The notes beneath the pieces were generated by a model. The model made no database searches. It saw nothing but the letters and a program-made list of their open reading frames with translations, and was not told the origin of the DNA. This document shows, piece after piece, positions 43,693 to 52,307 of a DNA stretch of 64,000 nt (the stretch's first letter is position 1; each line of letters begins with the position of its first letter). The stretch is taken from the NCBI GenBank assembly GCA_025927765.1, contig JAICKU010000002.1, positions 51,853-115,852 on the forward strand, given 5' to 3'. The DNA comes from Burkholderiales bacterium. GTDB lineage: Bacteria > Pseudomonadota > Gammaproteobacteria > Burkholderiales > Casimicrobiaceae. A program made the position numbers and the translations under genes.

Positions 43693-44670
43693 GTGACGTC
43701 CGGCGACGAGAAACGCTGGCCGCGCGTCGGCCTGGGCTGTGCCGCACTCGGCACACCCGCGCCGGGCCTCGCCGACTCGACGGCCGTCGCCGTGATCGAG
43801 GCGGCGATCGTGCGTGGCATCCGCTTCTTCGACGTGGCGCCTCTCTACGGCGGCGGACTCGCCGAGATGCGCCTCGGCCGCGCGCTCGCGGGACTCCCGC
43901 GCGACGACTACGTGCTGTGCACGAAGACCGGCGTAACGCGACCGTTCGGCGAGCCTCCGCTGCCCAAGGGGGCGACGCGCCGTCGCGCACACGACGTGTG
44001 GGACTACAGCGCCAGCGCGACACGCGCGTCGATCGAGCGCAGCCTCGAGCGGCTGCGCGTCGACCGCCTCGACGTCGCGCATCTGCACGACACCGAGGAC
44101 CATCTCGACCGCTGCCTCGACGCGCATGGCGAACTCGCGCGCCTTCGCGACGAAGGCGCCGTCGGCGCGATCGGGATCGGGTCGAACTGCGTCGAACCCG
44201 TCGCGCACCTGCTCACGCAAGCGCCGTTCGACGCGTTCCTGATCGCCGGCTGCTACACGCTGCTCGATCAGTCCGCGCGAACGCTGATCGACGATGCGCA
44301 CGCGCGTGGCCTTCGCGTCGTCGCGGGTGGCGTGTTCAACTCCGGCATTCTCGCGCGCTGGCCGCATCCGGCGCCGACGTTCGGCTATTCGCCGGCGGAC
44401 GAAGCCACGCTCGCCCGCACTGCGCGCATCGCCGCGCTCTGCGCTGCGCACCGCGTCCCCATCGCGGCGGCCGCGCTGCAGTTCGTGACGGCCAACCCCG
44501 CGATCGACACGGTGTTGCTCGGCCCGCGCAGCCTCGTCGAACTCGACGCGAACCTCGCGGCGCTGCGCTTTCCGATCCCGGAGGCGCTGTGGTCCGCGCT
44601 CGAGGCTGAAGCCATCATTCCGCGCGGCAGCCCGCGGCGATCGCACGCGCCGGACGACGCACTCGCGTGA
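43693..44670 (+). CDS. Aldo/keto reductase (D-threo-aldose/L-fucose dehydrogenase-like)
   Basis: VGLGCAALGTPAPGLADSTAVAVIEAAIVRGIRFFDVAPLYGGGLAEMRLGRALAGLPRDDYVLCTKTGV; GTG start inferred. Confidence 0.85.
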   Translation: MTSGDEKRWPRVGLGCAALGTPAPGLADSTAVAVIEAAIVRGIRFFDVAPLYGGGLAEMRLGRALAGLPRDDYVLCTKTGVTRPFGEPPLPKGATRRRAHDVWDYSASATRASIERSLERLRVDRLDVAHLHDTEDHLDRCLDAHGELARLRDEGAVGAIGIGSNCVEPVAHLLTQAPFDAFLIAGCYTLLDQSARTLIDDAHARGLRVVAGGVFNSGILARWPHPAPTFGYSPADEATLARTARIAALCAAHRVPIAAAALQFVTANPAIDTVLLGPRSLVELDANLAALRFPIPEALWSALEAEAIIPRGSPRRSHAPDDALA

Positions 44671-45521
44671 CGCGCGAATCGAGCATGCGCATCGACGCGC
44701 ACGTCCACTACTGGAAGCCCGAATGCGGCTTCGATAACCGGCCGATCAAGGACCACGAAGCCTATCGACGGGATTTCCTGCCGCGCGATCTCGAACCCGA
44801 GCTCGCCGCGAACCGCATCGACGGCGTGCTGCTCGTGCAGACCGCGCCGCAAACGGAGGAGACCGACTGGCTGATCGCGCTCGCCGAGCATGACGCCCAC
44901 ATCGTCGGCGTCACCGCGTGGGTCGACCTCGGCGCCGGGCACGTCGACTTCACTGCCCTCTGCGCGCGCCCGAAAATCGTCGGCATCCGCGCGCAGTTGC
45001 GGCGCATCGCCGATCCCGCGTTCGTCGCGGGCCCCGACGTCGTGCGCAATCTCGGGGTGGCGCTCGAAGCCAAGCTCGGCGTCACGATCCTCGCCGAGCC
45101 GCGGCATTACCCGTACGTCCGTGACGTGCTGCGCAAGCTTCCCGCGGGACCGATCACGCTCAATCACCTCGGCCTCGTCTTCCCCGACACCGATCGCGAC
45201 GCGTGGCGCGAAGCGATGCGCGCGTTCGCGACGCGCGATCGCCTGTTCGTGCAGCTCTCCGGCCTGCCGTTCCTGTTCGGCGAGCGCTGGCGGGGGCTGC
45301 AGGCGAAAGCGATCGTCGACGACGCGTTCGCGATCCTCGGCCCCGAGCGCCTGATGTTCGCGAGCGACTGGCCGATGCTCACGCGCTTCGCGACGTACGG
45401 CGACTGGGTACGCTATGTCGACGACTATCTCGACGCGCACGACTTCGCCGCCGACGCGCGCGACGCCCTCTTTTCCCGCAACGTCCATCTCGCCAATCCC
45501 CTGCTGGAGAACCGCTCATGA
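44667..45521 (+). CDS. Amidohydrolase family protein (COG3618, L-fuconolactonase-like)
   Basis: MRIDAHVHYWKPECGFDNRPIKDHEAYRRDFLPRDLEPELAANRIDGVLLVQTAPQTEETDWLI...FASDWPMLTRFATYGDWV. GTG at 44667 or ATG at 44685. Confidence 0.9.
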   Translation: MTRESSMRIDAHVHYWKPECGFDNRPIKDHEAYRRDFLPRDLEPELAANRIDGVLLVQTAPQTEETDWLIALAEHDAHIVGVTAWVDLGAGHVDFTALCARPKIVGIRAQLRRIADPAFVAGPDVVRNLGVALEAKLGVTILAEPRHYPYVRDVLRKLPAGPITLNHLGLVFPDTDRDAWREAMRAFATRDRLFVQLSGLPFLFGERWRGLQAKAIVDDAFAILGPERLMFASDWPMLTRFATYGDWVRYVDDYLDAHDFAADARDALFSRNVHLANPLLENRS

Positions 45522-46210
45522 AGCGATCGCAGATCAACGCCGCCATCGAGAACGCGCATCGCGCGTTGCGCGAGCACGGCATCCGCCTGCCTGAATACGG
45601 GTACTGGAGCCCGGACGACTGGCGCCGCAATGCAGGGCCCGGGCATCACCGCATCTACGAGAACATGCTCGGCTGGGCGTGCACCGATTTTGGCCAGGGC
45701 GACTTCGATCGCTGCGGCATCACGATGTTCGACGTCCGCAACGGCACGCCGGAGCCCAATCTCGGCACACCGTACGGCGAAAAGATCTTCGTGCTGAAGC
45801 CCGGTCAGCGCCTGCCGTTCCACTTTCACTACAACAAGACCGAGGACATCATCAGCTACGCCGGCGGCACGCTGATGATCGAGCTCTACAACGCGAATCC
45901 CGACGAGACGATGGACGAGACGACGCCCGGTGTCGTGTATTGCGACGGTGTGCGAAAGCCGTTCGAGCCGGGGCAGATCTTCGAGATCCCGCACGGGCAG
46001 AGCCTGACGATCGTGCCCCGGCTTTATCACCGGTTCTGGGCAAAGGACGACGGCGCGGTGCTCGTCGGCGGCGAAATCTCGACGATCTCGGTCCCCAGGA
46101 CGGACAACAAGTTCACCGCGGGCGGCCGGCGCTTCGTGCCCATCGAGGAGGACGTCGAGCCCACGTACCTGCTGAACGTCGACTACGACAAGCTGCACGA
46201 GGTGGCGTGA
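45518..46210 (+). CDS. D-lyxose ketol-isomerase-like cupin protein
   Basis: MKRSQINAAIENAHRALREHGIRLPEYGYWSPDDWRRNA...EKIFVLKPGQRLPFHFHYNKTEDIISYAGGTLMIELYNANPDE...GQSLTIVPRLYHRFWAKD. Confidence 0.85.
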   Translation: MKRSQINAAIENAHRALREHGIRLPEYGYWSPDDWRRNAGPGHHRIYENMLGWACTDFGQGDFDRCGITMFDVRNGTPEPNLGTPYGEKIFVLKPGQRLPFHFHYNKTEDIISYAGGTLMIELYNANPDETMDETTPGVVYCDGVRKPFEPGQIFEIPHGQSLTIVPRLYHRFWAKDDGAVLVGGEISTISVPRTDNKFTAGGRRFVPIEEDVEPTYLLNVDYDKLHEVA

Positions 46211-46211
46211 C

Positions 46212-46985
46212 ATGACGCGTCGGCTCGAAGGACGCGTCGCGATCGTCACCGGCGCCGCCGCGGGCATCGGCGCGGCGATCGCACGGCTCTATTGCGTCGA
46301 GGGCGCGTACGCGGTGATCGCCGACATCGACGGGACCGCCGCCGAGCGCGCCGCCGATGCGATCGGCGCGCAGGCGATGCCGATGCAGCTCGACGTGACG
46401 AACGAAGCCGACGTGCAGCGCACGGTGGCCGCGGCGCGGGAGCGCTTCGGGCGCATCGACATCCTCGTCAACAACGCGGGCATCATGCGCAAGTCGTACG
46501 TGGTCGACATGCCCGAGGCGATGTGGCGCGCCGTGCTCGACGTGAACCTGACCGCGACGTTCCTGTGCAGCAAGGCGGTACTGCCGGCGATGATCGAGGC
46601 GAAGCGCGGCCGCATCGTCAACATCGCCTCGATCGCCGGCAAGGTCGGCGAGCCCACGGCGAGCGCATACAGTGCGGCCAAGTGGGGCGTGATCGGCTTC
46701 ACGCGCTCGCTCGCGCTCGAAGTCGCGCGTCACAACATCCTCGTCAATGCGATCTGCCCGGGCCCGATTCCCACGGCGCTTGGCGAGCAGGGCTGGCGCG
46801 AGGGCGCGCTCGTGGAAGGCGTCGGGCTCGACAAGGTGATGGCGCGGGTCGGCAGCCGCGCGCCGCTCGGCCGCCTCGGCACGGTCGAGCAGGTCGCGAA
46901 GATGGCGCTGTTCGTGGCCTCCGACGATTGCGATTTCACCACCGGCTCGGCGTTCAACGTCGACGGGGGCATCGTGATGACGTAG
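46212..46985 (+). CDS. SDR family oxidoreductase
   Basis: MTRRLEGRVAIVTGAAAGIGAAIARLYCVEGAYAVIADIDGTAAERAADAIG...ILVNNAGIMRKSYVVDMPE. Confidence 0.92.
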   Translation: MTRRLEGRVAIVTGAAAGIGAAIARLYCVEGAYAVIADIDGTAAERAADAIGAQAMPMQLDVTNEADVQRTVAAARERFGRIDILVNNAGIMRKSYVVDMPEAMWRAVLDVNLTATFLCSKAVLPAMIEAKRGRIVNIASIAGKVGEPTASAYSAAKWGVIGFTRSLALEVARHNILVNAICPGPIPTALGEQGWREGALVEGVGLDKVMARVGSRAPLGRLGTVEQVAKMALFVASDDCDFTTGSAFNVDGGIVMT

Positions 46986-47135
46986 GCGATGCCGCTCCAG
47001 CGCGGCTTCCCCGGCTGACCCCGAAGGCGTTCGGGCGTAAGATTCGCTTATGGGCAAGTGACACGATCGCTTCGCCTCAAGGCCGCGCCCACCCGTCGCG
47101 GCGCGATCCGGAACACGATTCTTGGAGCCTTGCCG

Positions 47136-50100
47136 ATGTCCCTGCCTGCTGCGGTTTCCGCCGTCGCGCTTCGCGACGTCACCCTCGACGACAAGTACGA
47201 ACTCGGCACCGGTCGCGTTTTCCTGACCGGCGTGCAGGCGCTCGTGCGCTTGCTGATCCTGCAACGACAACGCGATTCGCAGGCCGGCTTGAACACCGGC
47301 GGCTTCGTGTCCGGCTATCGCGGATCGCCTTTGGGCGGCCTCGACCAGGCGCTGTGGAAGGCGCAGAAATTCCTCGACCGCGCGCGCATCAAGTTCCAGC
47401 CGGGACTGAACGAGGACCTCGCCGCGACCGCCATCTGGGGTACGCAGCAGGTGACGATGTACAAGGACGCGAACGTCGACGGCGTGTTCGCGATGTGGTA
47501 CGGCAAGGGCCCGGGCGTCGACCGTTGCGGCGACGTGTTCAAGCACGCGAATTTCGCGGGGACGTCGAAGCACGGCGGCGTACTGGTGCTGGCCGGCGAC
47601 GACCACGCCGCAAAGTCGTCGACGCTGCCGCATCAGTCCGACCACCAGTTCTCGGCGGCGATGATGCCGGTGCTCTACCCGTCGTCGGTGCAGGAGATCC
47701 TCGATCTCGGCTTGCACGGGTGGGCGATGAGTCGCTACTCGGGTTGCTGGGTCGGCTTCAAGTGCGTGTCGGACACCGTCGAGAGCTCGGCCTCGGTCGA
47801 CGGTGACGCGAGCCACGTCGAGATCATCGTCCCCGACGACTTCCCGCTGCCGCCCGACGGCGTGTCGATCCGCTGGCCCGACGCGTTCCTCGCCACCGAG
47901 GCGCGGATGCAGGATTACAAGATCTACGCCGCGCTGCATTACTGCCGCGTCAACAAGCTGAACCGCATCGTCGTCGATTCGCCGAAGCCGCGGCTCGGCA
48001 TCATCACCAGCGGCAAGAGCTACCTCGACGTGCGCCAGGCGCTCGACGACCTCGGCATCACCGAGGCCGACGCCGCCGAGATCGGCATTCGCGTCTACAA
48101 GGTGGCGATGCCATGGCCGCTCGAGCCCGAGGGCGTGCGGAATTTCGCCGAAGGGCTGGACGAGATTCTCGTCGTCGAGGAAAAGCGGCAGATCGTCGAG
48201 TACCAGTTGAAGGAGCAGCTCTACAACTGGCGCGACGACGTGCGCCCGCGCGTCGTCGGCAAGTTCGACGAGAAGGGCGAATGGGTGCGCCCGCACGGCG
48301 ACTGGCTATTGCCGCCGCATGCGGAACTGACGCCGGCGATGATCGCGCGCGTGATCGCGCAGCGTATCCAGCGGCTCGAGTTGCATCCGCGGCACATGGA
48401 ACGCATTCGCCGCCGCGTCGACTTCATCAACCAGAAGGAACGCGCGCTCGCGAAGCCCAAGATCAGCCTGACGCGCATGCCCTACTTCTGCTCGGGTTGC
48501 CCGCACAACACGTCGACGAAGGTGCCCGAAGGCAGTCGCGCCAGCGCGGGCATCGGCTGCCATGTGATGGCGATCTGGATGGATCGCAGCACGTCGACGT
48601 TCACGCACATGGGCGGCGAAGGCGTGCCGTGGATCGGCCAGGCGCCGTTCACCGACGAGAAGCACGTGTTCGCCAATCTGGGCGACGGCACGTACTACCA
48701 CAGCGGGCTCCTCGCGATCCGCGCCGCCGTCGCGGCCGGCGTCAACATCACCTACAAGATTCTCTACAACGACGCGGTGGCGATGACCGGCGGGCAACCC
48801 GTCGACGGCCCGCTCTCGCCGCGCGACATCGCCGCGCAATGTGCAGCGGAAGGTGTCGCGAAGATCGTCGTCGTGACGGATCAACCGGACAAGTATCCGG
48901 CGCGGTACTTCACGGACGACATCGAGATCCATCATCGCGACGACCTCGACGACGTGCAGAAGCAGCTGCGCGAAGTGACCGGAACGACGATCCTGCTCTA
49001 CGACCAGACGTGCGCAGCCGAGAAGCGCCGGCGTCGCAAGCGCGGCACGTTCCCCGATCCGGCGAAACGTGTCGTGATCAACGAACTCGTCTGCGAAGGC
49101 TGCGGCGACTGCGGCGTGAAGTCGAACTGCGTGTCGGTGGCGCCGGTGGAGACGGAATTCGGGCGCAAGCGCACGATCGACCAGTCGTCGTGCAACAAGG
49201 ATTACTCCTGCGTCAACGGGTTCTGCCCGAGCTTCGTCACGGTCAATGGCGGCAAGCTGCGCAAGCCGAAGAAGGCCGAAAGCGTCGACTTCTCGCATCT
49301 GCCCGAGCCGACGCGGGCGTCGACCGCGAATCCATACGGCATGCTCGTGACCGGCATCGGCGGTACCGGCGTCGTGACGATCGGTGCCCTGCTCGGCATG
49401 GCCGCGCACCTCGAAGGCAAGGGCGTGTCGGTGCTCGACATGACCGGACTCGCGCAGAAGAACGGCGCGGTCGTGTCGCACGTGCGCATCGCGGATCGTC
49501 CCGAGCAGCTGCACGCGACGCGCATTGCCGCGGGGGAGGCGAAGCTCGTGCTCGCGTGCGACATCCTGACCGGCATCGGCAACGAGGCGCTCGCGAAGAT
49601 GCAGAAGGGCGTTACGAAGGCGCTCGTCAACACGTCGCTCGTGATGCCGGCGCAGTTCACGCGCGAGCCCGACCTGGTCTTCCCGCTCGGCTCGATGGAG
49701 CAGGAAATCCGCGATGCGATCGCGCCCGGCGACGCCGAATTCCTCGATGCGACGAAGCTCGCCACCGGCCTGATGGGCGACTCGATCGCAACCAACCTGT
49801 TCATGGTCGGCTATGCGTATCAACGCGGCCTGCTGCCGGTGGGCGAAGCGGCGATCCTGCGCGCGGTCGAGTTGAACGGCGCCGCCGTCGAATCGAACAA
49901 GCAGAGCTTCTACTGGGGACGTCTCGCGGCGGTCGAGCCGGAACGCGTCGCCGAAGCGGCGATTCCCGCGGCGCAGTCCGAATCGCAGCGGCTGTCGGCG
50001 TCGCTCGACGAAGTGATCGAGCGGCGTCGGGCGTTCCTCACGGACTACCAGGACGAGGCGTATGCGAAGCGGTATGCCGATTTCGTTGCGCGCGTGCGCG

Positions 50101-50675
50101 ACGTCGAGGCGACGAAGCAGCCGGGCATGACCGATCTCACCGAAGCGATCGCGCGCTATTACTTCAAGCTGCTCGCCATCAAGGACGAGTACGAAGTCGC
50201 GCGGCTGTATGCCGAAACCGATTTCGTCGAACGCGTGAAGGCGCAGTTCGAAGGCGACTACAAGCTCGAGTTCCACCTCGCGCCGCCGACGATGAACAAG
50301 CCCGACGCGACGACCGGCGTCGCGAAGAAATCGACGTACGGGCCGTGGATGTTGCCGGCGTTTCGCGTGCTCGCGAAGATGCGGCGCTTGCGCGGCGGCG
50401 CGTTCGACGTGTTCGGGAAGACCGAGGAGCGCAAGCGCGAGCGTGCGCTGATCGGCGACTACGAGAAGCTCGTCGACGAGTTGCTCGCGTCGCTGACGCC
50501 GCACAACTACGAAGACGCGGTGGCGCTGGCGTCGATCCCGGAACACATTCGCGGCTACGGGCACGTGAAGGAGCGGCATCTCGCCGACGCGAAGAAGCGC
50601 GAGGCCGAACTGCTCGCGCGCTTCCGCGCCGAGCGCGCGCCGCAGGCAACGCCGGTGCTCGCCGCCGCCGATTGA
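47136..50675 (+). CDS. Indolepyruvate ferredoxin oxidoreductase family protein (fused 2-oxoacid:acceptor oxidoreductase)
   Basis: ALVRLLILQRQRDSQAGLNTGGFVSGYRGSPLGGLDQALWKAQKFLDRARIKFQPGLNEDLAATAIWGTQQ; 4Fe-4S-like CEGCGDCGVKSNC and GIGGTGVVTIGALLGMAAHLEGKG domains. Confidence 0.92.
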   Translation: MSLPAAVSAVALRDVTLDDKYELGTGRVFLTGVQALVRLLILQRQRDSQAGLNTGGFVSGYRGSPLGGLDQALWKAQKFLDRARIKFQPGLNEDLAATAIWGTQQVTMYKDANVDGVFAMWYGKGPGVDRCGDVFKHANFAGTSKHGGVLVLAGDDHAAKSSTLPHQSDHQFSAAMMPVLYPSSVQEILDLGLHGWAMSRYSGCWVGFKCVSDTVESSASVDGDASHVEIIVPDDFPLPPDGVSIRWPDAFLATEARMQDYKIYAALHYCRVNKLNRIVVDSPKPRLGIITSGKSYLDVRQALDDLGITEADAAEIGIRVYKVAMPWPLEPEGVRNFAEGLDEILVVEEKRQIVEYQLKEQLYNWRDDVRPRVVGKFDEKGEWVRPHGDWLLPPHAELTPAMIARVIAQRIQRLELHPRHMERIRRRVDFINQKERALAKPKISLTRMPYFCSGCPHNTSTKVPEGSRASAGIGCHVMAIWMDRSTSTFTHMGGEGVPWIGQAPFTDEKHVFANLGDGTYYHSGLLAIRAAVAAGVNITYKILYNDAVAMTGGQPVDGPLSPRDIAAQCAAEGVAKIVVVTDQPDKYPARYFTDDIEIHHRDDLDDVQKQLREVTGTTILLYDQTCAAEKRRRRKRGTFPDPAKRVVINELVCEGCGDCGVKSNCVSVAPVETEFGRKRTIDQSSCNKDYSCVNGFCPSFVTVNGGKLRKPKKAESVDFSHLPEPTRASTANPYGMLVTGIGGTGVVTIGALLGMAAHLEGKGVSVLDMTGLAQKNGAVVSHVRIADRPEQLHATRIAAGEAKLVLACDILTGIGNEALAKMQKGVTKALVNTSLVMPAQFTREPDLVFPLGSMEQEIRDAIAPGDAEFLDATKLATGLMGDSIATNLFMVGYAYQRGLLPVGEAAILRAVELNGAAVESNKQSFYWGRLAAVEPERVAEAAIPAAQSESQRLSASLDEVIERRRAFLTDYQDEAYAKRYADFVARVRDVEATKQPGMTDLTEAIARYYFKLLAIKDEYEVARLYAETDFVERVKAQFEGDYKLEFHLAPPTMNKPDATTGVAKKSTYGPWMLPAFRVLAKMRRLRGGAFDVFGKTEERKRERALIGDYEKLVDELLASLTPHNYEDAVALASIPEHIRGYGHVKERHLADAKKREAELLARFRAERAPQATPVLAAAD

Positions 50676-50682
50676 CTTCGGT

Positions 50683-50773
50683 GACTTCGGGGTCAGAGCC
50701 GTAAGTCGGCAAAGCCGACTTACGGCTCTGACCCCGAAGTCTTCCCTGCCGACTTACCGCTCTGACCCCGAAT
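50683..50773. repeat. Dispersed intergenic palindrome copy C with an extra half-arm
   Basis: gacttcggggtcagagccgtaagtcggc (50683-50710)-aaa-gccgacttacggctctgaccccgaagtc (50714-50741), perfect 28-bp inverted repeat; extra arm gccgacttaccgctctgaccccgaat 50748-50773. Confidence 0.93.
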
Positions 50774-52173
50774 TACCGGCGCTTGCGCGTCCCCGGCTCC
50801 TGCCGCGGCATCTGCTGCACGCGGGGCGCCTCGGGCGCCGGCAGATCGAGCACCGTGCGCTCGACGGCCGCGAGGCGCTCGTGCGTTTCCGGCAACGACG
50901 GCACGTCGAAACGTGGTGACGTGCCAAGCCCGAGCGCCGACGTGAGATCGCCACAGGTGTCGCGCCGCCAGCGCGAAAGATACGGCACCTCGACCCCGAA
51001 CCGCGCTTCGATGAGCCGCAGTGTCGACGTGTGGTCGAGCGTGTCGCCGACTACGTAGCCGCCGCGCGAGAACGGCGAGATCACGAGGCACGGTACGCGA
51101 AAGCCCAGGCCCACCGGCAGGTCGCGCACGAATTCACCGGGCGTGCCTGGCGGCGCGGCGGGCGGCAGCACGTGGTCGAACTGCCCGTCGTTCTCGTCGT
51201 AGTTGATGATCACCACGCTCTTCGCCCACACGCGCGGATTCGACCACAGCGCCTCGAGCACTTCGCGCGTGTGGTTCTCGCCGGCAACGGGCAGGAAATC
51301 CGGATGCTCGCTCACCGTGGACGGCGGCACGATCCACGTCACCTGCGGCAGGTTGCCGGTGCGAAGGTCGTGCAGCAGTTCGTAGTGCGGGCGCGGCGTC
51401 AGCGCCGCGTCGCGCAGCGGCGAATTGCGTGCACTGCGGGCAAACGCCGAGAAGTACCGCAACACGTTGCAGCCGTAATCGTCCCATTCGTGATACACGC
51501 GCCACGTGATGCCCGCGCGCTGCAGCCGCTCGGGATAGGTCTCCCACTTGAAGTCGCGCCGGCCGTTCGCGACCACCGGCTCGCCGAAGCGCGCGTCGGC
51601 GTCGATCGAGCCCGTCATCAGGAACAGGCGGTTCGGATGCGTGGGACCGAACATCGACGCGTGATAGCCATCGCAGATCGTGAACGCCTCGGCGAGCGCG
51701 TGATAGAACGGCAGGTCGTCGCGCGTCAGATACCCCATCGTCAGCGGACCCGCCGCGCCGTCGACTGTGCGGTGTGTCGCCACCCACCCGTCCATCGCGC
51801 CGTGGTTCCAGCACGCGTGCATCGGCCTCCAGCTGTGGTTGAGATCGTGCAGGCGCTGCGCGCTCGTGCGCGACGTGTCGAGGCGAAACGGCAGCAGGTA
51901 GCCGTCGGGATGGCGTGCGTCGGGCTGCTGGAACACGGGCGCACCGTTCGGCAATGCGATCGCCGATGCATCGTCGAAACCGCGCACCCCCGCGAGCGTG
52001 CCGAAGTAGTGATCGAAGGAGCGGTTCTCCTTCATCAGGATGATGATGTGATCGACGTCCGACAGCCGCGCTGCATGGGCAGTCGCGGCGCGCACGTCGA
52101 ACGCCGCGGCGGCGAGCGTGGCGCCCGCGGCCTGCAGGAATCGCCTTCGCTCAGGGTCGTGGCCCGGTCTCAT
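50773..52173 (-). CDS. Tat-exported phosphoesterase (phospholipase C/acid phosphatase family)
   Basis: RRRFLQAAGATLAAAAFDVRAATAHAARLSDVDHIIILMKENRSFDHYFGTLAGVRGFDD; Tat signal and phosphoesterase family motif. Confidence 0.9.
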   Translation of the reverse strand: MRPGHDPERRRFLQAAGATLAAAAFDVRAATAHAARLSDVDHIIILMKENRSFDHYFGTLAGVRGFDDASAIALPNGAPVFQQPDARHPDGYLLPFRLDTSRTSAQRLHDLNHSWRPMHACWNHGAMDGWVATHRTVDGAAGPLTMGYLTRDDLPFYHALAEAFTICDGYHASMFGPTHPNRLFLMTGSIDADARFGEPVVANGRRDFKWETYPERLQRAGITWRVYHEWDDYGCNVLRYFSAFARSARNSPLRDAALTPRPHYELLHDLRTGNLPQVTWIVPPSTVSEHPDFLPVAGENHTREVLEALWSNPRVWAKSVVIINYDENDGQFDHVLPPAAPPGTPGEFVRDLPVGLGFRVPCLVISPFSRGGYVVGDTLDHTSTLRLIEARFGVEVPYLSRWRRDTCGDLTSALGLGTSPRFDVPSLPETHERLAAVERTVLDLPAPEAPRVQQMPRQEPGTRKRR

Positions 52174-52307
52174 GGCGCGCGATTGTGCGCCATTCACGGC
52201 CTCCCTTGCATTTCCCCGCTTCGGCCGCCATCGTCGGCAAGCCCGTTCGCGCGCCGGGTCGTCCCAAGCACGAATCCATCCCGACGCGAAGCGCGGAGCA
52301 TAGCCAA

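Noticed and set aside
47012-47026. cggctgaccccgaag upstream of the indolepyruvate oxidoreductase gene, similar to a palindrome arm
   Set aside because: Short, lacks two internal bases and any pairing arm; may be chance in this GC-rich context.
46113-48296. 727-aa minus-strand ORF opposite the SDR and indolepyruvate oxidoreductase genes
   Set aside because: Shadow ORF, no domain, conflicts with well-supported plus-strand genes.
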